Source: Macrostomum hystrix
Lineage: Eukaryota > Platyhelminthes > Macrostomidae
Reading direction: 5' to 3'
Length of the DNA: 64,000 nucleotides
Assembly: GCA_950097015.1 (NCBI GenBank)
Contig: CATNEN010000025.1
Coordinates: 1 to 64,000 of the forward strand
Shown here: piece by piece, positions 36,601-48,600 of the stretch
Layout of the letters: the number at the start of each line of letters is the position of its first letter
Position numbering within the stretch: the stretch's first letter is position 1
Notes under the pieces: generated by a model
Database searches by the model: none
Seen by the model: the letters and a program-made list of their open reading frames with translations, nothing else
What the model was told of the DNA's origin: nothing
Program-made: the position numbers and the translations under genes

Positions 36601-39600
36601 GCCTCCGCAGCCTCTTCTTCTGGGGCCGTCAGTTGATTACTCACCCGAGTGCGGATATCGCTGCGGTGAGTCCTTCGCCTATGGGATACTATGGAAATTC
36701 CACGTGCATTCCCTGCAACATTTGATGCATCAGGTTTAAAGATCCAAAGCAGATTAACTTATAAATTCGCCATAAAGCACTTTAGAAGTGACTAGCTGCC
36801 TTCGCTACCCTCTGGGTAGCCTCACTGGAGTTCTTATCAGTTCGTTATCAAAACTGGCTCTGATGCAATCATTAAAATTGGCACTGGAGGCCTCACTGTG
36901 CACAAGCTGTAAACAAGAATGCATTAGAAAAGCCTATTTAAAACTGTTTTTCGAATATTTAATCCCCTTGGCAATGGAATTAAGCTTAATAAAATTACGT
37001 GTACCGATTCCGGCCCATTTGTGATCTTTTGGCGAAGGAATTTTGAAAATCGGTTGAGCCGTTCGGGAGCTAGTCGATTGCAAACAAACATACAAGCAAG
37101 CAAGCAAGCAAGATTTTCATTTTTAGTATATTAGACAAACATACAAACATACAAGATTTTCATTTTTAGTATATTAGATATAAGCCTTACTTTAGAAGTG
37201 ATATAAGCCTTACTTGAAAAAGCCTTAGAGTGTGACAGATTTCTTCAGCGCCGAATCTCGTCCCTAATTTCACAGCTGTCATCCTCACCTTACTGAAACC
37301 CCACCTCCAAATCTTGTCTAACTACCCCAGCAATCGCGCGCACACCATGGATTTAAATTGTTTACCCACCTGCCAGGGCTCTAAAGACGCATTAAAGAAG
37401 GAAGCCAGGAGTCCATGTGCTTCCATTCACACACAATTCTCTTGCATAAGAAGCGACTCCTTCCTTCTCTTGGTGGTAGGCAGCGGGGTTTGAGCTGAAG
37501 AAGAGGAATTGAGACAAGAGGATATTTTGAAAGACAGCCACCGCTCCCTGCTTGTGGGAACTTGTGGGAACTGCCCCCACATCCTACTAGCCCATTGGCA
37601 GCCCTGCCGATTTTGAGCCCGCTGTGAAAACGGGTTAGAAGGAAAGAAAAGAAAAAACACAAAAATAAAAAACTGCTGAAAAATCACTGCACATTTTCAG
37701 CTACTTCAGGTCCACTTCAGTTCGCCGCGTGTGTTTGTTGAAATTCAATGCCTGTACTGATTTTCTCATCCCTGATGTGTATGTGGGTTTCTAAGAAATC
37801 TAGTTTTATATTTTCTGTGAAAATTAGTGCGCTTTCTAAGAAACTATTTCCCGTTTGTATGCATAAAGAAACGACTGTAGTTGATTTTCAATCAAATTTC
37901 GCTGCCATTCACCAAATTATGTAACAGGTAAAAACTTCCCTATATTTTATATTTCAGTAAGTTTAGTTGAGCCTGTGTTAGTAGCGTCGTACTTCTGACG
38001 GAGGGGTCGGGAGTTCGAATCCTAGGTATTTCCCCAGGAGGGAAATAGCCTGGTGGTTGAAATTGGCTGTATCTATTTCCCGTCCGCTGACGTTAACTTT
38101 TTTCGTTTTTTTTAATCGGCTATTTAAATGAATAACTATGAGACACAACTGTCAAACAACTGTCAAATCTCCCACTGGGGGTCTATTTCGATATTTAAAA
38201 TCACCACCTGGCTCCCCTCAGTGTCAGAATTAATATAATCATTGATTGACAATGTTCTAATGAAAATGCCAAACTCCGGTTGAGTGTAAAATGACACACC
38301 TATCAACTGTCAGTCGTTGAGTTTCAATTATATTGCTAAAAGTTTCCTCGTTGACACCTGCCTGAGCTCATTGTTCTCACCCAGACAACAGCCTTGACAA
38401 CAGAGTCAAATTATTTTTTTCAAATGTAACAAAACAAAATGCGCTGCTACAAAGACAATGGAGATTTTCGAGTGGTTCCTAGAGCTTTGGAAACTTTAGA
38501 AATCTGGTCCGCCGAGTCGTCCGCCGAGTAGTTTGAGCACCCTAATTCAAGTTGCGCAATAATTAACCTCTAGCTAAACCCAGGTGCGCGGGTTTCTGTT
38601 TGAGTTTAGCCTCCAGGCAAGCCTACTCAATTGTGCTCTGCTCAAGTGGCTCATCATCTAGTGTGTCCCACTCTGCTCTGTTTGAGCATTCAGCTCACAA
38701 AAAGCGACCGCCAGCAAAAAATTGGAATTCTCTTGAGGTAATAAAACAGATATCTAGACGCCTGTTGCGTCACCGACTTTGGGAACCGCCCAGACACCAG
38801 CGGAGGTTGAGGTGGGGTGGCATTTTCGATGACTCGCACTCTGAAGTCTCCGGACCGCTGGCTAAGCAGAACGATGTGGAGTCGAATTTCAATATTAGTT
38901 GTTTCTCAGCTGACAGATAGATTGACTTCAGAAAGCGCTTAATCTCTCGATTATTGTTGGCTCGACCATCCGTTTGACTGCTTGAAAACTTTATTCGATC
39001 TCTAAAGTAATCAGACCACTCTCCAACCTTTCTCTCCTCTCCTCTACCTTATCTCACTTATATCTCCTCTCTTCACTCTCTCCTCTATTATCTCTCCACT
39101 CTTCTATCCTCTCCGCTCCTCTCTCTCTTATCTCTTCTCTTCTATCCACTCTTTTATCTCTCGTCTCTTCTCTCCTCTCTCCTTCCTTCTTCTCTTCTCT
39201 CTCATTTGCTTACTTTCTTTCATCCCAACTTTCGATTCGCTGAATTTAAATCCACAATTTCTTTCTGGCTCTGTCGCAGCCCTCTTTCTGTAATTTTCCT
39301 TTTAACATTTTCTGCTACCTTTACAAATTTCTGAGTCGCAATCTCAAAATCCCTTTCAGACTCGATGATGCGCCGGGACCAGCTCGTGGACAGCCACTAT
39401 CAGGTGCAGCTGCCGCTGAGCCCTCTAGACAGCGAGGGCACCGTCAGGCGGGTGGCCTTCACCGGAAGTGAGGTGAGGCCGCGCTTCTAGTCTACAAAAC
39501 ACCTGCCCGGCTGTTCCAAAGAACTAATTTCTATGTAGAAGAATGAAGGCTATAAAATGCTGCCAAGTCCTTTCATTTCCACCTGATTTCTGGCCCAGAC

Positions 39601-42600
39601 ACTAAATCAGAAGGCTCTTATTTTCATAGAAAAAATATGAAATTTGGGGAAAAATCCCCTATTTAGAATATTCCCAATTCCCCAGTTCCCCAGAATCTTC
39701 CCCAGTTCAGAAACTTACCCGATTCAGAATCTTCCCCGATTCAGAATCTTCCCGGATTCAGAATCTTTCCCGATTCAGAATCTTCCCCGATTCAGAATCT
39801 TCCCGGATTCAGAATCTTCCCGGATTCAGAATCTTCCCCGATTCAGAATCTTCCCCGATTCAGAATCTTCGCCGATTCAGAATCTTCACGGATTCAGAAT
39901 CTTCCCGGATTCAGAATCTTCCCCGATTCAGAATCTTCCCCGATTCAGAATCTTCCCCGATTCAGAATCTTCACGGATTCAGAATCTTCCCCAGTTCAGA
40001 AACTTACCCGATTCAGAATCTTCCCCGATTCAGAATCTTCCCGGATTCAGAATCTTTCCCGATTCAGAATCTTCCCCGATTCAGAATCTTCCCGGATTCA
40101 GAATCTTCCCGGATTCAGAATCTTCCTCGATTCAGAATCTTCCCGGATTCAGAATCTTCCTCGATTCAGAATCTTCCCGGATTCAGAATCTTCCTCGATT
40201 CAGAATCTTCACGGATTCAGAATCTTCCCCGATTCAGAATCTTCCCCAATTCGGAATCTTCCCCGATTCAGAATCTTCCCGGATTCAGAATCTTCCTCGA
40301 TTCAGAATCTTCACGGATTAAGAATCTTCCCCGATTCAGAATCTTCCCCCGATTCAGAATCTTCCACGATTCAGAATCTTCCCCGATTCAGAATATTCCC
40401 GGATTCAGAATCTTCCCGGATTCAGAACCTTCCCGGATTCAGAATCTTCCCCAATTCAGAATCTTCCCGGATTCAGAATCTTCCCCAATTCAGAATCTTC
40501 CCCGATTCAGAATCTTCCCCGATTCAGAATCTTCCCCAATTCAGAATCTTCCCCAATTCGGAATCTTCCCCAATTCATAATCTTCCCCGATTCAGAATCT
40601 TCCCCGATTAAGAATCTTCCCCAATTCAGAATCTTCCCCAATTCGGAATCTTCCCCAATTCATAATCTTCCCGGATTCAGAATCTTCCCCAATTCGGAAT
40701 CTTCCCCAATTCATAATCTTCCCGGATTCAGAATCTTCCCCCGATTCAGAATCATCCCCAATTCAGAATCTTCCCGGATTCAGAATCTTCCCGGATTCAG
40801 AATCTTCCCGGATTCAGAATCTTCCCCGATTCAGAATCTTCCCCGATTCAGAATCTTCCCCGATTCATAATCTTCCCCGATTCAGAATCTTCCCCGATTC
40901 AGAATCTTCCCGGATTCAGAATCTTCCCCGATTCAGAATCTTCCCCGATTCAGAATCTTCCCGGATTCAGAATCTTCCCCAATTCAGAATCTTTCCCAAT
41001 TCAGAATCTTCCCCAATTCAGAATCTTCCCCGATTCATAATCTTCCCGGATTCAGAATCTTCCTCGATTCAGAATCTTCCCGGATTCAGAATCTTCCCCG
41101 ATTCAGAATCTTCCCCGATTCAGAATCTTCCCCGATTCAGAATCTTCCCCAATTCAGAATCTTCACGGATTAAGAATCTTCCCCGATTCAGAATCTTCCC
41201 CCGATTCAGAATCTTCCACGATTCAGAATCTTCCCCGATTCAGAATATTCCCGGATTCAGAATCTTCCCGGATTCAGAACCTTCCCGGATTCAGAATCTT
41301 CCCCAATTCAGAATCTTCCCGGATTCAGAATCTTCCCCAATTCAGAATCTTCCCCGATTCAGAATCTTCCCCGATTCAGAATCTTCCCCAATTCAGAATC
41401 TTCCCCAATTCGGAATCTTCCCCAATTCATAATCTTCCCCGATTCAGAATCTTCCCCGATTAAGAATCTTCCCCAATTCAGAATCTTCCCCAATTCGGAA
41501 TCTTCCCCAATTCATAATCTTCCCGGATTCAGAATCTTCCCCAATTCGGAATCTTCCCCAATTCATAATCTTCCCGGATTCAGAATCTTCCCCCGATTCA
41601 GAATCATCCCCAATTCAGAATCTTCCCGGATTCAGAATCTTCCCGGATTCAGAATCTTCCCGGATTCAGAATCTTCCCCGATTCAGAATCTTCCCCGATT
41701 CAGAATCTTCCCCGATTCATAATCTTCCCCGATTCAGAATCTTCCCCGATTCAGAATCTTCCCGGATTCAGAATCTTCCCCGATTCAGAATCTTCCCCGA
41801 TTCAGAATCTTCCCGGATTCAGAATCTTCCCCAATTCAGAATCTTTCCCAATTCAGAATCTTCCCCAATTCAGAATCTTCCCCGATTCATAATCTTCCCG
41901 GATTCAGAATCTTCCTCGATTCAGAATCTTCCCGGATTCAGAATCTTCCCCGATTCAGAATCTTCCCCGATTCAGAATCTTCCCCGATTCAGAATCTTCC
42001 CCAATTCAGAATCTTCCCCGATTCAGAATCTTCCCCGATTCAGAATCTTCCCCGATTCAGAATCTTCCCGGATTCAGAATCTTCCCCGATTCAGAATCTT
42101 CCCCGATTCATAATCTTCCCGGATTCAGAATCTTCCCCAATTCAGAATCTTCCCGGATTCAGAATCTTCCCCGATTCGGAATCTTCCCCGATTCAGAATC
42201 TTCCCCGACTCAGAATCTTCCCGGATTCAGAATCTTCCTCGATTCAGAATCTTCCCCGATTCATAATCTTCCCGGATTCAGAATCTTCCCTGATTCAGAA
42301 TCTTCCCTGATTCAGAATCTTCCCCGATTCAGAATCTTCCCGGATTCAGAATCTTCCCGGATTCAGAATCTTCCCTGATTCAGAATCTTCCCTGATTCAG
42401 AATCTTCCCCGATTCAGAATCTTCCCGGATTCAGAATCTTCCCCGATTCAGAATCTTCCCGGATTCAGAATCTTCCCGGATTCAGAATCTTCCTCGATTC
42501 AGAATCTTCCCGGATTCAGAATCTTCCTCGATTCAGAATCTTCTCGGATTCAGAATCTTCCTCGATTCAGAATCTTCACGGATTCAGAATCTTCCCCGAT

Positions 42601-45600
42601 TCAGAATCTTCCCCAATTCGGAATCTTCCCCGATTCAGAATCTTCCCGGATTCAGAATCTTCCTCGATTCAGAATCTTCACGGATTAAGAATCTTCCCCG
42701 ATTCAGAATCTTCCCCCGATTCAGAATCTTCCACGATTCAGAATCTTCCCCGATTCAGAATATTCCCGGATTCAGAATCTTCCCGGATTCAGAACCTTCC
42801 CGGATTCAGAATCTTCCCCAATTCAGAATCTTCCCGGATTCAGAATCTTCCCCAATTCAGAATCTTCCCCGATTCAGAATCTTCCCCGATTCAGAATCTT
42901 CCCCAATTCAGAATCTTCCCCAATTCGGAATCTTCCCCAATTCATAATCTTCCCCGATTCAGAATCTTCCCCGATTAAGAATCTTCCCCAATTCAGAATC
43001 TTCCCCAATTCGGAATCTTCCCCAATTCATAATCTTCCCGGATTCAGAATCTTCCCCAATTCGGAATCTTCCCCAATTCATAATCTTCCCGGATTCAGAA
43101 TCTTCCCCCGATTCAGAATCATCCCCAATTCAGAATCTTCCCGGATTCAGAATCTTCCCGGATTCAGAATCTTCCCGGATTCAGAATCTTCCCCGATTCA
43201 GAATCTTCCCCGATTCAGAATCTTCCCCGATTCATAATCTTCCCCGATTCAGAATCTTCCCCGATTCAGAATCTTCCCGGATTCAGAATCTTCCCCGATT
43301 CAGAATCTTCCCCGATTCAGAATCTTCCCGGATTCAGAATCTTCCCCAATTCAGAATCTTTCCCAATTCAGAATCTTCCCCAATTCAGAATCTTCCCCGA
43401 TTCATAATCTTCCCGGATTCAGAATCTTCCTCGATTCAGAATCTTCCCGGATTCAGAATCTTCCCCGATTCAGAATCTTCCCCGATTCAGAATCTTCCCC
43501 GATTCAGAATCTTCCCCAATTCAGAATCTTCCCCGATTCAGAATCTTCCCCGATTCAGAATCTTCCCCGATTCAGAATCTTCCCGGATTCAGAATCTTCC
43601 CCGATTCAGAATCTTCCCCGATTCATAATCTTCCCGGATTCAGAATCTTCCCCAATTCAGAATCTTCCCGGATTCAGAATCTTCCCCGATTCGGAATCTT
43701 CCCCGATTCAGAATCTTCCCCGACTCAGAATCTTCCCGGATTCAGAATCTTCCTCGATTCAGAATCTTCCCCGATTCATAATCTTCCCGGATTCAGAATC
43801 TTCCCTGATTCAGAATCTTCCCTGATTCAGAATCTTCCCCGATTCAGAATCTTCCCGGATTCAGAATCTTCCCGGATTCAGAATCTTCCCTGATTCAGAA
43901 TCTTCCCTGATTCAGAATCTTCCCCGATTCAGAATCTTCCCGGATTCAGAATCTTCCCCGATTCAGAATCTTCCCGGATTCAGAATCTTCCCGGATTCAG
44001 AATCTTCCTCGATTCAGAATCTTCCCGGATTCAGAATCTTCCTCGATTCAGAATCTTCCCGGATTCAGAATCTTCCTCGATTCAGAATCTTCACGGATTC
44101 AGAATCTTCCCCGATTCAGAATCTTCCCCAATTCGGAATCTTCCCCGATTCAGAATCTTCCCGGATTCAGAATCTTCCTCGATTCAGAATCTTCACGGAT
44201 TAAGAATCTTCCCCGATTCAGAATCTTCCCCCGATTCAGAATCTTCCACGATTCAGAATCTTCCCCGATTCAGAATATTCCCGGATTCAGAATCTTCCCG
44301 GATTCAGAACCTTCCCGGATTCAGAATCTTCCCCAATTCAGAATCTTCCCGGATTCAGAATCTTCCCCAATTCAGAATCTTCCCCGATTCAGAATCTTCC
44401 CCGATTCAGAATCTTCCCCAATTCAGAATCTTCCCCAATTCGGAATCTTCCCCAATTCATAATCTTCCCCGATTCAGAATCTTCCCCGATTAAGAATCTT
44501 CCCCAATTCAGAATCTTCCCCAATTCGGAATCTTCCCCAATTCATAATCTTCCCGGATTCAGAATCTTCCCCAATTCGGAATCTTCCCCAATTCATAATC
44601 TTCCCGGATTCAGAATCTTCCCCCGATTCAGAATCTTCCCCAATTCAGAATCTTCCCGGATTCAGAATCTTCCCGGATTCAGAATCTTCCCGGATTCAGA
44701 ATCTTCCCCGATTCAGAATCTTCCCCGATTCAGAATCTTCCCCGATTCATAATCTTCCCCGATTCAGAATCTTCCCCGATTCAGAATCTTCCCGGATTCA
44801 GAATCTTCCCCGATTCAGAATCTTCCCCGATTCAGAATCTTCCCGGATTCAGAATCTTCCCCAATTCAGAATCTTTCCCAATTCAGAATCTTCCCCAATT
44901 CAGAATCTTCCCCGATTCATAATCTTCCCGGATTCAGAATCTTCCTCGATTCAGAATCTTCCCGGATTCAGAATCTTCCCCGATTCAGAATCTTCCCCGA
45001 TTCAGAATCTTCCCCGATTCAGAATCTTCCCCAATTCAGAATCTTCCCCGATTCAGAATCTTCCCCGATTCAGAATCTTCCCCGATTCAGAATCTTCCCG
45101 GATTCAGAATCTTCCCCGATTCAGAATCTTCCCCGATTCATAATCTTCCCGGATTCAGAATCTTCCCCAATTCAGAATCTTCCCGGATTCAGAATCTTCC
45201 CCGATTCGGAATCTTCCCCGATTCAGAATCTTCCCCGACTCAGAATCTTCCCGGATTCAGAATCTTCCTCGATTCAGAATCTTCCCCGATTCATAATCTT
45301 CCCGGATTCAGAATCTTCCCTGATTCAGAATCTTCCCTGATTCAGAATCTTCCCCGATTCAGAATCTTCCCGGATTCAGAATCTTCCCGGATTCAGAATC
45401 TTCCCTGATTCAGAATCTTCCCTGATTCAGAATCTTCCCCGATTCAGAATCTTCCCGGATTCAGAATCTTCCTCGATTCAGAATCTTCCCCGATTCAGAA
45501 TCTTCCACGATTCAGAATCTTCCCCGATTCAGAATCTTCCCCGATTCAGAATCTTCCCCGATTCAGAATCTTCCCGGATTCAGAATCTTCCCCGATTCAG

Positions 45601-48600
45601 AATCTTCCCCAATTCAGAATCTTCCCCAATTCGGAATCTTCCCCGATTCAGAATCTTCCCAGATTCAGAATCTTCCCCAGTTCAGAATATTCCCGAATTC
45701 AGAATCTTCCCTAATTCGGAATCTTCCCCGATTCAGAATCTTCCCGGATTCAGAATCTTCCTCGATTCAGAATCTTCCTCGATTCAGAATCTTCCTCGAT
45801 TCATAATCTTCCCGGATTCAGAATCTTCCCCGATTCAGAATCTTCCTCGATTCAGAATCTTCCCCGATTCAGAATCTTCCTCGATTCAGAATCTTCCCCG
45901 ATTCAGAATCTTCCCAGTCCTCTTTCAAATTCAAAATCAGCACAATCTGGAATTCTCGATGCCAGTGTTGAGTGTTGAATCGTGTTTTAGCAAAGCGGGA
46001 TTCCTTTCAAACGCAAAATTTGCAGCGAAACGACACAACAGTCAAGTTTATCTGGGATGAGTCAGCATCTTCTAAAGACGCGAAAACTCCCAAATCTTTG
46101 CTTTGACATCAAAGAAGCCTGACATCCTCACTACACAGGAGGCTGAAACTACGCTTCCTAATTAGTAAATCACTGCGATCCTCTACTCCTTAGAGTGTGT
46201 CTTCCGCTGAACTTGCTGTTTCAATTCCTTCTTTGATTTCTCGGCCTTTCCACTGTTGCCGCTTATAGATCTGCTCGAAGTGTTGGTGAGCAATTCTCCA
46301 CCCTCATGACGGTCGTTGCTTATGGATCCGCGAGCTAATCGTGTGTGTGATAAGAGGAAGTGATGGAAATAAAAAGTTAATGTAGGACTCGTGAGACGAA
46401 TTTCTTATTTTATAAGTTCTACTTATCTTTATCTTCCATTAAAATCCCCCATTATCCACACTGTCATCCCATTCTATTCATGTTCACCTTTCACTTTTCT
46501 CTTTCTCTCTCTCCACCTTCGCAAAGTCCCAAATCCTTACATATCCTCTCTTCCTGTATGTCCGTTGATCTCTCCCTTCCACTCTTTCCCTATATCTCTC
46601 TCCCTTCCCCTCTGTCCCTAGATCTGTCTCTTCCCCTCTGTCCCTAGATCTATCCCTTCCCCTCTGTCCCTAGATCTCTCCCTTCCCCTCTGTCCCTAGA
46701 TCTTTCCCTTCCCCTCTGTCCCTAGATCTTTCCCTTCCCCTCTGTCCATAGATCTCTCCCTTCCACCCTGTCCCTAGATCTCTCCCTTCCCCTCTGTCCC
46801 TAGATCTTTCCCTTCCCCTCTGTCCATAGATCTCTCCCTTCCCCTCTGTCCCTAGATCTCTCCCTTCCCCTCTGTCCCTAGATCTTTCCCTTCCCCTCTG
46901 TCCCTAGATCTCTCCCTTCGCCTCTGTCCCTAGATCTCTCCCTTCCCATCTGTCCATAGATCTCTCCCTTCCCCTCTGTCCCTAGATCTCTCCCTTCCCC
47001 TCTGTCCATAGATCTCTCCCTTCCCATCTGTCCCTAGATCTCTCCCTTCCCCTCTGTCCCTAGATCTCTCCCTTCCCCTCTGTCCCTAGATCTCTCCCTT
47101 CCCCTCTGTCCCTAGATCTCTCCCTTCCTCTTTGTCCCTAGATTTCTCCCTTCCCCTCTGTCCCTAGATCTTTCCCTTCCCCACTGTCCTTAGATCTATC
47201 TTCCTTTCCCTAGGAAGGAAGAGACTTCCCCCTTTTAAAGTTCTCTTCAAAACTCCCGTTGTATTCTATTGGCCATTATTGTGTTTTTCTTACACTTTTT
47301 TGCAATATTTTTAAGAAACTCAACATCTCGGAGCACGAAATTCCCAGGTGGCCATCGTGTCTTGTATTCTCGTAGAAGCAAAATTTTCAAAATTTTAGTT
47401 TGAGTAAAATTCATAGATTTACTTTTAGCCAGCCACTGATTAGAGCACTCTATGGGATTAAGGGGGCCGCGCTCAGGGCTAGGAGAAACTGAAATGAGAA
47501 GAACACTCGGCAGGTAGCTGGTTGAGGGGGCTAAATAGGCAGCGGAAACGAAAGCAGAAGAGATGAGATGATTAAGTCAGTGGGGAAAGTGAACTGATTA
47601 AGTAAGCTCTCAGGTGAATATGTCCTCAGGATGGCTTTAATCCGTTAACACTCTCCACACCTTCTTAATTAGCGTAATCCACATTGCCTTACAACCGAAT
47701 ATTCGATTCCATCCCACATGACAGGGAAAAATCCTATTAGATGACGCTGAGAGTTTGGACAGCGGCAAAGGCTGCAGCAGCGACAATGGCAGCCGGTCCA
47801 TGAAGGCTGCTAAAGGTAAGTGTGCAGAATAGTTATTATTGCAGGAGGGCTGCGGGCAATGGCACATCAATTGACTCACAGCCAGCGATGAGGCAATTCT
47901 GCCCATTTCCACTGACTCCTGAGCACACACACACACACAGATACTGTTGCTCACACAGGTGTGTACATCTGCCCTGACTTTCTCATCGTCAGGCAGTGTG
48001 CACTTTCACTGTGCCTTGGAGATTGGCCCTCAAGTGCGTAAATTGCACGACAAGCCCCAAGCCTTCTCTCCGCGGCTTCAAATTCTCGCCTCGGAATCGA
48101 GCTCAGGGACCTTGGTGCGAGAGTCAAACGCGTTAGACCGCTCTGCCACTCACCACCCTACTCGGTAGGGATAAAATCCTATAAAAAGTTCATATTCAGT
48201 GAATTTCCATAAAGCATTGCTGCTTACTTCATAAAGTCTCCACTTAAGGACAAAGTGCCTACAAAATTGTTCTAATTATTGTCGGTTCTCATCTTGTGTG
48301 TTATTACATATTCTCCTATGTTAGAGAAATAAATTTGTCTAGAAACGAGACAAACCGTCCTATTGCTATGAGCGGAGTCAAACGGGGCCTCAAATTACAC
48401 CTACAGGAACAGGAGAGAGATTTGGAAAATATGAGAATGAATAAACTCGTTTGTACTTTTGTTTCCCTTCCGTTTGTTGCTAAGCTGTGTGTGTGTGAAG
48501 TTTATTGCTAAAAAGATTTCCCCTATAACACAGCAACCGAAGATGCAGCGGTTAAATGTATTTGGTATCGTAATGAATATAGATCGTTTGTGATCGTTTG

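Noticed and set aside
39644-40321. 225-codon frame (FPDSES-type repeats)
   Set aside because: Artefact of the 17-bp array (51 bp = 17 codons); it lies inside a protocadherin intron.
47741-47815. Alternative protocadherin exon 4 start at 47741
   Set aside because: It would not match the phase-0 end of exon 3, whereas the acceptor at 47722-47724 does and keeps the frame open.
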